Assembly: GCF_023159225.1 (NCBI RefSeq)
Contig: NC_063173.1
Coordinates: forward strand, 6,144,352 to 6,208,351
Origin: Perognathus longimembris pacificus
Lineage: Eukaryota; Chordata; Mammalia; Rodentia; Heteromyidae
Direction: 5' to 3'
Length of the DNA stretch: 64,000 nt
Shown: piece by piece, positions 38,001 to 44,580 of the stretch
How the letters are laid out: each line of letters opens with the position of its first letter
Numbering within the stretch: the stretch's first letter is position 1
The notes under the pieces: generated by a model
What the model saw: the letters and a program-made list of their open reading frames with translations, nothing else
Databases searched by the model: none
Told to the model about the DNA's origin: nothing
Program-made: the position numbers and the translations under genes

Positions 38001-39402
38001 GACCATTGGGCCCCAAGAAATGGAAAACACTGAAGATAAGAAGGATCTCGATGGGCATAGGTTTCCGGATATGAGGCATTTTTCTCTTTACATGTTCCAT
38101 TTAGCCACGTAATTAAGAATTTATTTATTTATTTATTGGTCAGTTCTAGGGCTTGAAGTCAGGGCCTGAGCACTGTCCCTGGCTTCTTTTTGCTCAAAGC
38201 TAGCACTCTTCCACTTGAGACACAGCGCTACTTCCAGCTTTTTCTATGTGGTGTTTATGAACCCAGGGCTTCATGCATGCAAGGGAAGCACTCTACTGCT
38301 AAGCCACATTCCAAGCCTAGAAAGTTTTTTAGTAATCACATTTAATGTTTAAAAAAAAGACACTGGTCTGCTGGTCTTAAAATCTGACTTTTTTTGGAAC
38401 ATCAGTGGCTTAGTATTGTGTGGTTCAGAGTCAGCCAGGACAGGATAACCCATGAGGCTCTTACCTCCAGTTAACTACCAAGGGGAGTTGTGTGGCTTAG
38501 GTGGTAGAGTAGGAGCCTTGAACAGAAAAACTCAGGGAAGGTGCCCAGGTCCAGAGTTTAAGCACTAGGACTGGCAAGGGGAGAAAAAAAAAAATTCACA
38601 TTTGCACTTTTTGCAGACACTTTTAAAATGGAATAGTGGGTTTACAAAGAATGATTTTGTAGTAGTTTGGGAGATATATTTAAGTCATGCTAGTTTCAAA
38701 TATTCTTCAGAATATAATCATAGAAACCTTAGCTGTTTTTCACATTGAATCTTCGGTTAAAAAGAACTTTTAGTTTGGGCCAAATTATGTCCATAAACTT
38801 ACACCTCCCCTGTAGCTGGGCTGATGAGAGCCAGTTTGACTTGTGATTGTGTCCCACTTTTTGCCTGAGCTAGCATCTCATCTGGGATTACAGATTTATA
38901 AGCTACCACTGTTGGCTGCGTTTAAGCAGCTCTGCTCTTAGGCACTTCCTTTTAGGTACTGCGATTTAAACTTGGGGGCTCTTTTCACTTTCTACTATCT
39001 CAGTTTTGAATGTTTAGTGTATATTTTATTAGTTGACTGTCTTTGTGGCATATCTGTGGGAAAGCACATTATTTTGGTTGTGTTTAGTATGTGTTTTCCT
39101 TTGACCATACAAAAGTCTTACAAAGCTCTATCACTTAAAATAATCTTGAACTTTCATCAGAACTTATAGGGCTTTTCATTTTGTAGACATCTTCATTTGA
39201 TTGTACACCATCTCCCAGCAAGACACCAGTTGAAAACCCTTTGAACATTATGTTGAACATTGTCAAAAACGAATTGCAGGAACCCTGTGAAAGTCCCAAA
39301 GTTAAGGAAGAACGAATTGACACCCCACCAGCTTGTACAGAGGAAAGTGTAACACCAGCCACTGAAATTAAGACAGAAAATGATACAGTTGAGTCAGTTT
39401 AA
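12954..39402 (+). CDS. PCF11: PCF11 cleavage and polyadenylation factor subunit, full 16-exon coding span
   Basis: PCF11 belongs to cleavage factor II of the nuclear pre-mRNA 3'-end machinery. It binds the phosphorylated RNA polymerase II C-terminal domain and drives cleavage-coupled termination, working with CLP1. Joining the 16 exons listed separately gives 1,685 codons with all junctions in phase. Order: CTD-interacting domain at residues ~14-142 (exons 1-3); glutamine/leucine-rich coiled coil ~185-234 (exon 4); charged Lys/Ser/Arg-rich region with RS dipeptides ~235-608; an acidic to basic middle; ~28 RFEGP-type repeats in exon 8; zinc finger 1 with C1473, C1476, H1491, H1495; zinc finger 2 with C1573, C1576, H1605, C1608; acidic tail ending TVESV. 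The human protein is usually given as ~1,555 residues; I cannot tell whether the difference is alternative splicing or annotation. The start is supported by the conserved MSEQTPAEAG opening and a purine-containing context (gcgATGt). Confidence 0.95.
13146..16971 (+). other. PCF11: PCF11 intron 1, no recognisable SINE or L1
   Basis: 3.8-kb intron. The first ~900 bp are GC-rich with many G and C homopolymer runs (13180-14070) and a (TTTA)n at 13530-13550; the remainder is AT-rich with no repeat I recognise. It contains AATAAA at 14558, 14602 and 15573. The acceptor is ttttattacttcag. Confidence 0.85.
14536..14650 (+). terminator. PCF11: Candidate intronic poly(A) site cluster in PCF11 intron 1
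   Basis: Two AATAAA hexamers 44 nt apart (14558-14563 and 14602-14607), a TGTA word upstream (14536), GT-rich atgtgtgactgg after the first and a T-rich tract (ttgtcttttttatttacc) after the second. Vertebrate PCF11 is known to limit its own expression by premature cleavage in intron 1. These are the best-formed signals in this intron, but which one is used cannot be told from sequence. Confidence 0.6.
16972..17097 (+). CDS. PCF11: PCF11 exon 2
   Basis: 42 codons, residues 65-106 (APSSEKLPVMYLMDSIVKNV...FEK), the helical core of the CTD-interacting domain. Acceptor ttacttcag, donor gtatat. Phase 0 at both ends. Confidence 0.95.
17098..18606 (+). other. PCF11: PCF11 intron 2
   Basis: AT-rich intron with no recognisable transposon or RNA gene; it ends tgttcttctag. 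Confidence 0.9.
18607..18795 (+). CDS. PCF11: PCF11 exon 3
   Basis: 63 codons, residues 107-169 (VDENTRKSLFKLRSTWDEIF...), completing the CTD-interacting domain. Donor gtaagt. The 287-bp intron 3 (18796-19082) contains no repeat. Confidence 0.95.
19083..19277 (+). CDS. PCF11: PCF11 exon 4
   Basis: 65 codons, residues 170-234. A Pro/Ser linker, then a Gln/Leu/Glu/Lys-rich helix (LTQEQLIRQQLLAKQKQLLE) likely to be a coiled coil. Donor gtaagt. Confidence 0.95.
19480..19700 (-). repeat. B1-Geo composite SINE (reverse), PCF11 intron 4
   Basis: First recognisable transposon after the repeat-free zone (ccactggggcttcaattcag... gatccactggtgcctggc). Confidence 0.7.
19817..20030 (+). repeat. ID-Geo SINE, intron 4
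   Basis: Complete dimer with A-tail; duplication gaatgaagttcc/gagtgaagttcc on the two sides. Confidence 0.9.
20031..20278 (+). repeat. B1-Geo composite SINE, intron 4
   Basis: B1-like head (gctactcaggaggctgagat) joined to the Geo module, ending in a C run and A-tail. It lies directly after an ID-Geo copy, so the two heads can be compared on one shared right half. Confidence 0.75.
20325..20536 (-). repeat. ID-Geo SINE (reverse), intron 4
   Basis: Full reverse dimer; duplication gaaaactgtcta on both sides. Confidence 0.9.
20610..20850 (-). repeat. B1-Geo composite SINE (reverse), intron 4
   Basis: Diverged reverse composite (gccagttctagggcttgaac... gagcctctggtgcccagc). Confidence 0.7.
20910..21110 (+). 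repeat. ID-Geo SINE, intron 4
   Basis: Dimer with a short internal deletion in the ID head and an (AAAAC)n tail; imperfect duplication aacattgaat/aacactgaat. Confidence 0.85.
21435..22555 (+). CDS. PCF11: PCF11 exon 5
   Basis: 1,121 nt, residues 235-608. Highly charged and probably disordered: DPRL motifs (NRDPRLNRIS, NKRDPRLKKHL), a KSKSKSKS run encoded by a TCAAAA hexamer repeat near 21823-21850, and RS-type stretches (RKRSRSRSPKSRSP, SPKRRDRRSPKRRQRS). Acceptor tatttcag, donor gtatga, leaving two bases of a split codon. Confidence 0.95.
22670..22912 (-). repeat. B1-Geo composite SINE (reverse), intron 5
   Basis: Reverse composite with the ggttatttgggagataagc linker between the Geo and B1 parts. 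Confidence 0.7.
22990..23032 (+). repeat. (GT)n microsatellite, intron 5
   Basis: About 21 GT units. Confidence 0.9.
23060..23460 (-). repeat. B1-Geo SINE and adjoining B1-like SINE (reverse), intron 5
   Basis: Reverse composite to ~23300, then a separate B1/Alu-like reverse element (gagataggatctctttatgt... cttcctgcctcagcc) to ~23460. Confidence 0.55.
23591..23771 (+). CDS. PCF11: PCF11 exon 6
   Basis: 181 nt, residues 608-668 (LQQGDEHSKSPHLRHRDSWS...). Acceptor atggtttcag, donor gtaatt, followed by a 99-bp intron 6. Confidence 0.95.
23871..24354 (+). CDS. PCF11: PCF11 exon 7
   Basis: 484 nt, residues 669-830 (TSERLASGEITQDEFLVVVH...). Acceptor tcctgtgcag, donor gtagaa, phase 1. An internal gaag-gtaaac near 23960 resembles a donor, but the frame and the conserved protein continue through it. 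Confidence 0.93.
24455..24670 (-). repeat. ID-Geo SINE (reverse), intron 7
   Basis: Reverse dimer starting in a TTC/T run; short deletion within the ID-Geo junction. The remainder of intron 7 (24355-25071) is unremarkable. Confidence 0.85.
25072..26630 (+). CDS. PCF11: PCF11 exon 8 (RFEGP repeat exon)
   Basis: 1,559 nt, residues 830-1349, encoding the whole FEGP-repeat region. About 28 units follow the pattern (L/M/I/P)RF(E/D)GP-x-GQ from about residue 913 to 1255, preceded by VREEQRSPFNDRFPLKRPRY and followed by an Asn/Gln/Phe-rich segment. Arginines before Phe are plausible methylation sites. No frame break across ~1 kb of repeats. Acceptor ctttttaaaag, donor gtaagt. Confidence 0.95.
26735..26890 (-). 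mobile_element. L1 3'-end fragment (reverse), intron 8
   Basis: Reverse L1 terminus (tattattaaaaaggttacat, gcagttacataattcaggta, tttggacaatgtcactcc). Confidence 0.55.
27215..27960 (-). repeat. Three reverse SINEs in intron 8
   Basis: B1-Geo at ~27215-27465, a simple B1/Alu-like element at ~27640-27780 (gagtcagggtctcactgtgt), and a truncated B1-Geo at ~27815-27960. All diverged. Confidence 0.6.
28470..28545 (-). repeat. ID monomer (reverse), intron 8
   Basis: Old single ID unit (gttgctggggattgaagtga... ccacattcccagcc). 27961-28469 shows nothing recognisable. Confidence 0.5.
28578..28796 (-). repeat. ID-Geo SINE (reverse), intron 8
   Basis: Full reverse dimer; duplication tatagtctactttg on both sides. 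A B1-like reverse fragment lies at ~28900-29020. Confidence 0.9.
29357..29456 (+). CDS. PCF11: PCF11 exon 9
   Basis: 100 nt, residues 1350-1383 (VLTGVAQPVAFGQGQQFLPV...). Acceptor ttatcttaaag, donor gtatgt, phase 1. Confidence 0.93.
29551..29750 (+). repeat. ID-Geo SINE, young subfamily, intron 9
   Basis: Near-identical to the 50.2 and 54.9 kb copies (gcctgcctcggatacacgag), with an intact A-tail. Confidence 0.9.
30250..30450 (+). repeat. B1-Geo composite SINE, intron 9
   Basis: Diverged copy (aatcaggaggctgagatctg... agttcaagtcaaac). The long remainder of intron 9 to 32434 shows only an old ID monomer near 31685-31775. Confidence 0.55.
32435..32554 (+). CDS. PCF11: PCF11 exon 10
   Basis: 120 nt, residues 1383-1423 (ALPKAYPDNHLSQVDVNELF SKLLKTGILKLSQ). 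Acceptor tttttttaag, donor gtaagt, phase 1 to phase 1. Confidence 0.95.
32650..33245 (-). repeat. Three reverse SINEs, intron 10
   Basis: A B1-Geo at ~32650-32850, then two ID-Geo dimers at ~32862-33042 and ~33055-33245, all moderately diverged. Confidence 0.65.
33265..33365 (-). mobile_element. L1 3'-end fragment (reverse), intron 10
   Basis: Complement of the L1 terminus (ttgttattattaaggtgtta, ttggacactgtcaac). Confidence 0.5.
33683..33788 (+). CDS. PCF11: PCF11 exon 11
   Basis: 106 nt, residues 1423-1458, acidic (PAEEEEDQNEDQDVPDLTNF). The donor is aaaca-gtatgt, leaving two bases; the codon is completed by exon 12 (caa, Q). Confidence 0.9.
33815..34620. repeat. B1-Geo SINE cluster and L1 3' fragment, intron 11
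   Basis: Reverse B1-Geo at ~33815-33980, forward at ~34100-34260, reverse at ~34350-34535, then a reverse L1 terminus (gtggttaccatttcttaaga, gacagtgttaccctg) at ~34540-34620. Confidence 0.5.
34620..35150 (-). repeat. B1-like and B1-Geo SINEs (reverse), intron 11
   Basis: Old B1-like segment at ~34620-34750 and a reverse B1-Geo at ~34940-35150. 35151-35642 holds no recognisable element. Confidence 0.45.
35643..35826 (+). CDS. PCF11: PCF11 exon 12 (zinc finger 1)
   Basis: 184 nt, residues 1458-1519. C-x2-C ... H-x3-H finger (CYSCGMRFTT... ADHLDWHYRQN), then KVTHRRWYYSLT. Acceptor tattcaaatag, donor gtaagt. Confidence 0.95.
36382..36537 (+). CDS. PCF11: PCF11 exon 13
   Basis: 52 codons, residues 1520-1571 (DWIEFEEIADLEERAKSQFF...), acidic helical linker between the fingers. 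Intron 12 (35827-36381) is repeat-free. Donor gtaaga. Confidence 0.95.
36640..36830 (-). repeat. ID-Geo SINE (reverse), intron 13
   Basis: Reverse dimer with a shortened ID end (gcatgttagacaggcactct... ccactttccca). Confidence 0.8.
37033..37125 (+). CDS. PCF11: PCF11 exon 14 (zinc finger 2, first half)
   Basis: 31 codons, residues 1572-1602 (SCEICQEQFEQYWDEEEEEW...), supplying C1573 and C1576. Donor gtaatt. Confidence 0.95.
37370..37565 (+). repeat. B1-Geo composite SINE, intron 14
   Basis: Diverged copy (gtagctcacacctataatcc... aaggacagctcccaggc). Confidence 0.6.
37725..37760 (+). CDS. PCF11: PCF11 exon 15 (zinc finger 2, second half)
   Basis: A 36-nt micro-exon of 12 codons (IYHPSCYEDYQN), supplying H1605 and C1608. 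Acceptor tttcttcag, donor gtaagt. Confidence 0.95.
38125..38585. repeat. ID-Geo (reverse) and B1-Geo (forward) SINEs, intron 15
   Basis: Reverse ID-Geo at ~38128-38320 with a TTTA run, and a forward partial B1-Geo at ~38430-38585. A degenerate reverse SINE remnant may lie at 38760-38920. Confidence 0.65.
39187..39402 (+). CDS. PCF11: PCF11 exon 16 (C-terminus and stop)
   Basis: 71 codons plus TAA, residues 1615-1685 (TSSFDCTPSPSKTPVENPLN... ENDTVESV). Acceptor cattttgtag. The stop codon (39400-39402) shares its last A with an AATAAA at 39402-39407. Confidence 0.95.
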   Translation, partial: TSSFDCTPSPSKTPVENPLNIMLNIVKNELQEPCESPKVKEERIDTPPACTEESVTPATEIKTENDTVESV

Positions 39403-40260
39403 ATAAAATGAGAAAGGTATGTTTTTCTTAAAAGAAAAAAAAAAGCTGCTGTTGGATCTAGGTGAAGAATTTTTTTATGTATATATAGACATATATCTAT
39501 ATAAATTGCCTAGCTGAGGCAGGGCCTTCAGCTATCATTTGGTTAATAAATACATTTTAGTATTTGCATTTCCTACTGCCTGCACAGATTCAGGTGCTTG
39601 TTGTGTGAAAGTTCTGTAGATGTGTGCAAATTTAACAAAATGAAATTGTATGTGTAAAAATGTACGATTTTCACTTGTGAAACTGTAAATTATAAATAAA
39701 AATATTTTTGCTATCCATGGAGTGTAATATTTATGCACACCATCAAATATAGTGTTTCTGTGCTTTTTACTGGGCAAAATGGAGCTAAGATTTTTTTTTC
39801 CTGATAGCTTTCCATAATTAAAAGGTGGAAGTTTAATCCAGAAGGGGATTGTGAGAGCATTGCAGGACTTTTCTCAAATAGAAAAGCCAGATTTGAAAGA
39901 TTTTACAAAATAGGATATACACAAATATTTATCTCCATATGGTTCTCTGTAGACAACCATTCAGATGTCCATTTTTGGAAAGTGTCTAATGAAGAAGCTT
40001 TCATTCTTGAGATTGGACACATGTCATCAAGCAATTAACATAAGTACTGAAGATGATTTTTTTAAGAAGCTATTTTGAAATTGTCTAAACAATTTAATGC
40101 AGATGAACATATTTCTATTTTAAGTTACAGGGAAAACTGTAAATGTGTTCATTGAAACTTGGTTATTAACCTTTTTCTTTTGTTGGCTTTGATTGAATTA
40201 GATGGATACCATGAGCTGTTAATATTCATACATGTAATAAATAGAATAATGAAGAAACCT
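39402..40260 (+). terminator. PCF11: PCF11 3' UTR with tandem poly(A) signals
   Basis: AATAAA at 39402-39407, 39545-39550, 39695-39700 and 40236-40241. The third has nearby TGTA words (atgtgtaaaaatgtacg) and T/GT-rich downstream DNA. The fourth is followed by tagtttgtatttatttgagt and marks the end of the repeat-free 3' region. Multiple usable sites are likely; the distal one is my best guess for the main mRNA end. Confidence 0.6.
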
Positions 40261-40604
40261 CTAGTTTGTATTTATTTGAGTGACTTTGTCTTTTACCTGT
40301 TACTAAAACTCGAGCATGGAACCTAATACGAGCCAGACACTACTCTTGAGACAGCATTTTCTGCCATTTGGTAAGAGGTAAGCACAAAATACTGAGTCTT
40401 CATTTATTGCACACTTACCATGTGGTAGGATTTGGCAGACTTTCTGTAGCCCTTATGTTTTAGACTACATGGTAGAATTCGACTCCAACTTTAAAGCTTA
40501 TAAACACCCACTTCAAAAGTACAAGCATACTAACCTGACTTGTCTTATTTTTCTCTATGATACCAAACAATTACAAAAACAAAAAGGTTACCTGTAAACC
40601 AGCT

Positions 40605-40800
40605 GGGTACCAGTGGCTCACGCCTGTAATCCTAGCTACTCAGGAGGCTGAGATCAAGGTTTGAAGCCAGCATGGGCACACAAAAATCAGACTCTTATCC
40701 AGGAAAAAGCTGGAAGTGGAGCTGTGACTCAAGTAGTAGAGTACCAGCCTATCCAGCTAAAGACATCATTCATGCTGAGTTCAAGCCCCAGTGCCACCAA
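40605..40800 (+). repeat. B1-Geo composite SINE, intergenic
   Basis: Well-preserved head (gtggctcacgcctgtaatcc) joined to the Geo module. 40801-41679 shows no gene. Confidence 0.75.
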
Positions 40801-41679
40801 AGATGGCTACAAACAATTATAGGTGGGAAATTATAGAGGAAAACAAGTAGTCTACATTGATAGGGTATCTTTGAGGAGTTAATGCGTTATGCTGATGAAC
40901 AGGACAGTCACTAGATATTTTAAACAGAAATGACACTACAACAGCAATTAATCAAATGTAGAAGAAAGATTAAATCCTTTAAATTTGAACATTATCAATA
41001 TAACTATCAAGAATTACTGGGGATTTCTATCTGAAAGGGTGAAGAAAATATCCTGCTGTACATTTTTTGAGTCTACTCATAGTTTTTATCAAATGCTTAA
41101 ATGAGATGGTAGGAAAGCAATATTTAAACCTCTAAGTGTGTTTGTTAACAGTATCTATAAACAGGGTCAAGAGTGGGTCTCTGGGAGCAAATGGGTGGTG
41201 GGTGAGGTAAAAAAGTAAAACTGGGGAAAAAAGCTTAAGGTCAGGGTAGATACACAACAAAAGGCATACAAAAAATGGTAAGAGGGTGCAGTATTTCAGT
41301 TAATGTATGGGTGTCTGTGCCGTGCATAATAGATAGATGGTGTAAATGGAAGATAATGAAATACTCTTTGGAAGTTCAACTGGATATTAAAGGAGCTTTT
41401 AGTGGGTTGGAGAGAGATGATGGATGAGATCAGCTTTGAAATGAAGAGGGAGGGAGTGCTTTGTTGTTTTGGTCACTTATTTCCACTTAGAGATGAAAGC
41501 TCAGTTCCTATTTTCTCTTTGCCATAGATGCCAGGTAAGATAGTGATGTAGATCTGCCCTAAAAATTTGGTGGTTTAGAAAACTAGGTTGATTCTCCATC
41601 TCTAGAGTTTTCTAGTTGATTCTCACTCGGTCACCTCATATTTAAAAAGCTCCTCCCACCCCTCACCCCCCCAAAAAAA

Positions 41680-41880
41680 CCCTGGAAGTTTATGTCTGTA
41701 ATCCTAGCTCCTCAGGAGGCCGAGATCTCAAAGATCTCAATTCAAAGCCAGCCCAGGCAGGGGACACCGTGAGGCTTTGGTGCTGTGGTTCAAAGCGGTA
41801 GAGCGCTAGCCTTGAGCAAAGGAACTCAGGGACAGCACCCAGGCCCTGAGTTCAGACCCCTGACCAACCAAAACCAAAAC
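41680..41880 (+). repeat. B1-Geo composite SINE, intergenic
   Basis: Forward composite with part of the linker deleted. 41881-42590 shows nothing recognisable. Confidence 0.7.
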
Positions 41881-42591
41881 TCTTTTAAATTTGATTCTAA
41901 TGAATGGCCAGATGCAGTAGTCAATGTAGAAACTCTCAATGTTGGACTTCAAAAACATGAAAAATAGTTGGCACACTGCACCGGGAGCTAGAACTAGTAA
42001 TCTAGACTGCAAAGTGCACCAAGGAAGAGCTAAAGGAAAATTCAAGAGAACATTATCGTTTGAATTAAGTTATTGAGAATATAAAACATCTAACCAGCAA
42101 AGTTACAAGCGTGAAAACTAGATACTGATGGGTTGGCTTTAGTGTAATTTTTCTACCTAAAACTTCCTAGCTTTGTCATTGGAGTGGGAAGGGGCAATGA
42201 ACACGGATGATTATTACATAAGTATTATTGATAAGTATTATATACCCAGATCAAACAGACTAAGCCCATTAAAAATCCTAAAAATAAAATATAGTGGAGT
42301 AAGTGAACACGCTCAAAGCATGTGTGCATGAGAAAACCACAATGAAACATTTTTACAAATACATGCCAATAAAAATAACTTGCTATTTTGATGTTCTAGA
42401 AAATACAAAATGATCTCTTATTCTGCTCAAAATAAAACTGTGTGGAGAAATGAGAACAAAAATGTTAACTCTAATGTAATGGCTTAATGAAAAGAATTAT
42501 ATATATATTTTTCTAATTATGCGTTTTGGCTGACTAGCCATAATATGCTACTTAGCACCTCATTATTAAAAGAGGTTTACTAAAAATATTC

Positions 42592-42690
42592 AGGAAGAGT
42601 GGGAGGTGTGGTCCAAATGGTATAGGCCCAGCCTAGCAAGTGCAAAGCCCACAGTTCAGTCTCCAGTCTACCAAGAAAGTCAATAAAAAT
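42592..42690 (+). repeat. ID-like monomer, intergenic
   Basis: Weak ID-type unit (gtgtggtccaaatggtatag... cagtctccag) with an A-rich end. Confidence 0.4.
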
Positions 42691-42965
42691 TGTTAATTTT
42701 AACATACTATGTTAAATTATTTTTTTCTCTTGTTTAGCCCCATTGTCACTGTATTTGACTCTGGTTCCCTGGGTATTGTGTTTGTCTGAATTAGGGAAGG
42801 GGAATATCAAAATGCTGAGACAAGGGTAAAAGACAACCAATGTGACAGCAATACTTACAATATGCTGTAAACCAACTATACAACTTGGGGGGCTGTGAGA
42901 CTGGGAAGGTGGGAGAAAAATGAGGGAGGAGGTAACAAGTCTGACAAGAAATGTACTCACTACTT

Positions 42966-43166
42966 GGCTGGGAATGTGCCTTAGCAATAGTGCTTGCCTA
43001 GCATGCATGAAGCCCTGGGTTCAATTCTTCAGCACCCCACAAACAGAAAAAGTCAGAAGCGGTACTGCGGCTCAAGTGGTAGAGTGCCAGCTTTCAGCAC
43101 AAAAAGGCTCAGGGACAGTGTCCAAGCCCTGAGTTCAAGCCCCAGGACTGGCCTAAATAAATAAAT
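42966..43166 (+). repeat. ID-Geo SINE nested in L1
   Basis: Forward dimer with (AAAT)n tail; gaaatgtactcactac before and gaatgtactccctac after it mark the duplicated L1 target. Confidence 0.85.
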
Positions 43167-43220
43167 AAGCGAATGTACTCCCTACCTTACGTATGTAACT
43201 GTAACCTCTGTGTACATCAT

Positions 43221-43425
43221 CTTTTTTTTTTTGGCCAGTCCTGGGACCTGGACTCAGGGCCTGAGCACTGTCCCTGGCTTCTTTTTGCTCAAAGCTAGCA
43301 CTCTGCCACTTGAGCCACAGCGCCCCTTCTGGCCATTTTCTGTATATGTGGTGCTGGGAAATTGAACCCAGGGCCTCATGTATACAAGGCAAGCACTCTT
43401 GCCACTAGGCCATATCCCCTGCCTG
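43221..43425 (-). repeat. ID-Geo SINE (reverse) nested in L1
   Basis: Reverse dimer; gtgtacatcatctt before and gtgtacattatctt after it mark the duplicated L1 target. Confidence 0.88.
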
Positions 43426-43634
43426 TGTACATTATCTTGACAACAAAAAACCCAAACAAACTTTGCACGAAAAATCAAAGGACCATGTTAACCATGCCTA
43501 CAACTGAAAATAGAATGGAAAATTAGGTGATTATCCAGCAAGGTGAGAAATAATATTGAATGTTTTTTCTGAATGTTTGGTTCTAACCAATCTAAGGCCA
43601 GCCTGCTAAAATATGTAACTATATGTTTTTGTTT

Positions 43635-43834
43635 TGTGTTTTGCCAGTCCTGGGGCTTGAACTCAGGGCCTGAACACTGTTCCTAGCTTCTTTTTGCTCA
43701 AGGCTAGTACTCTACCACTTGAGCCACGGTGCCACTTCTGGCCTTTTCTATATATGTGGTGCTGAGGAATGGAACCCAGGGCTTCCTGTATACAAGGTGA
43801 GCACTTTACCACTAGGCCATATTCCCAGCCCTAT
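43635..43834 (-). repeat. ID-Geo SINE (reverse), intergenic
   Basis: Full reverse dimer followed by a short (AT)n run at 43835-43854. Confidence 0.85.
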
Positions 43835-43954
43835 AATATATATATATATATATATTTTTTAAGTTAAGCTATTATTATTTAGTTTACTTTCCTCATTTCT
43901 CCCATTGGGCACTAAAAGGAGAGCAAAAACGCCTGGGAGAATTAGGTGAGCAGA

Positions 43955-44580
43955 GTTGGGTGTAGTGGCATGGCCCCAGCAACTTGGGAGGTTGAGGCAG
44001 AGGATTGCTTAAGCACAGAGGTTGGGGGCCAGCCTGAGTGACAAAGTGAGGCTCTGTCTCATTATTCAAAGGAACAAACGCAACCAGGCCTGGCAGCTCA
44101 AGCCCACAATCCTAGTTACTTGGAACGCAGAGATCAGGAGAATCAGTTAACGCCAGGCTGGACCAAAAAACAAGACTTCATCTCATTGAACAAGTCAGTC
44201 ATAGTGATATGTTTGTCACCCCAGCTATGAAGAAATTGAAGGGAAGGATTGTGGCTGGGCTCACATCTGTAATCCTTGCTACTCAGGAGGCTGAGATCTG
44301 AGGATTGTCGTTTGAGGCCAGCTCCAGCCAGAAAGTCCATGAGATGCTTTTCTCCAGTGAACCACCAAAAAACGAAGTGAGGCTACGGCTCAAATGGCAG
44401 AGCACTATTTTTGAGCAACAAAGCCCAGGGATAGTGCCTAGGCTCTGCGTTAGCATGGTCAAAAACTTGAGCCTATACCTGCAAAATGCAAGCAAATGAC
44501 TGGGGCATGGCTCAAGAAGCAGAGAACCCGTCTAGCAAGCACAAGGCCCCCAACTGAAACCCAATGCTGAACTCTAATGG
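43955..44580 (+). repeat. B1, B1-Geo and ID-like SINE cluster, intergenic
   Basis: An Alu/B1-like unit with full right end (gtgacaaagtgaggctctgt) at ~43955-44080, another B1 at ~44085-44200, B1-Geo at ~44245-44480, and an ID-like unit at ~44495-44580. From 44581 to 46690 I see no gene, RNA gene or clear repeat apart from short simple runs (G run at 46428, AC run at 46548). Confidence 0.55.

Larger units (their letters stand above)
42715..43465 (+). mobile_element. L1 3' UTR split by two SINEs
   Basis: L1 3'-end blocks (gactgggaaggtgggagaaa, acaagaaatgtactcactac, cttacgtatgtaactgtaac, attatcttgacaacaaa) run in order but are interrupted by a forward and a reverse ID-Geo SINE. Confidence 0.7.

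Noticed and set aside
43221..43478. Short open frames around SINEs with similar peptides (for example ...GPGPWTQGLSTVPGF or CLVYMRPWVQFPS)
   Set aside because: The same peptide recurs wherever an ID-Geo SINE lies; these are translations of the SINE, not proteins.
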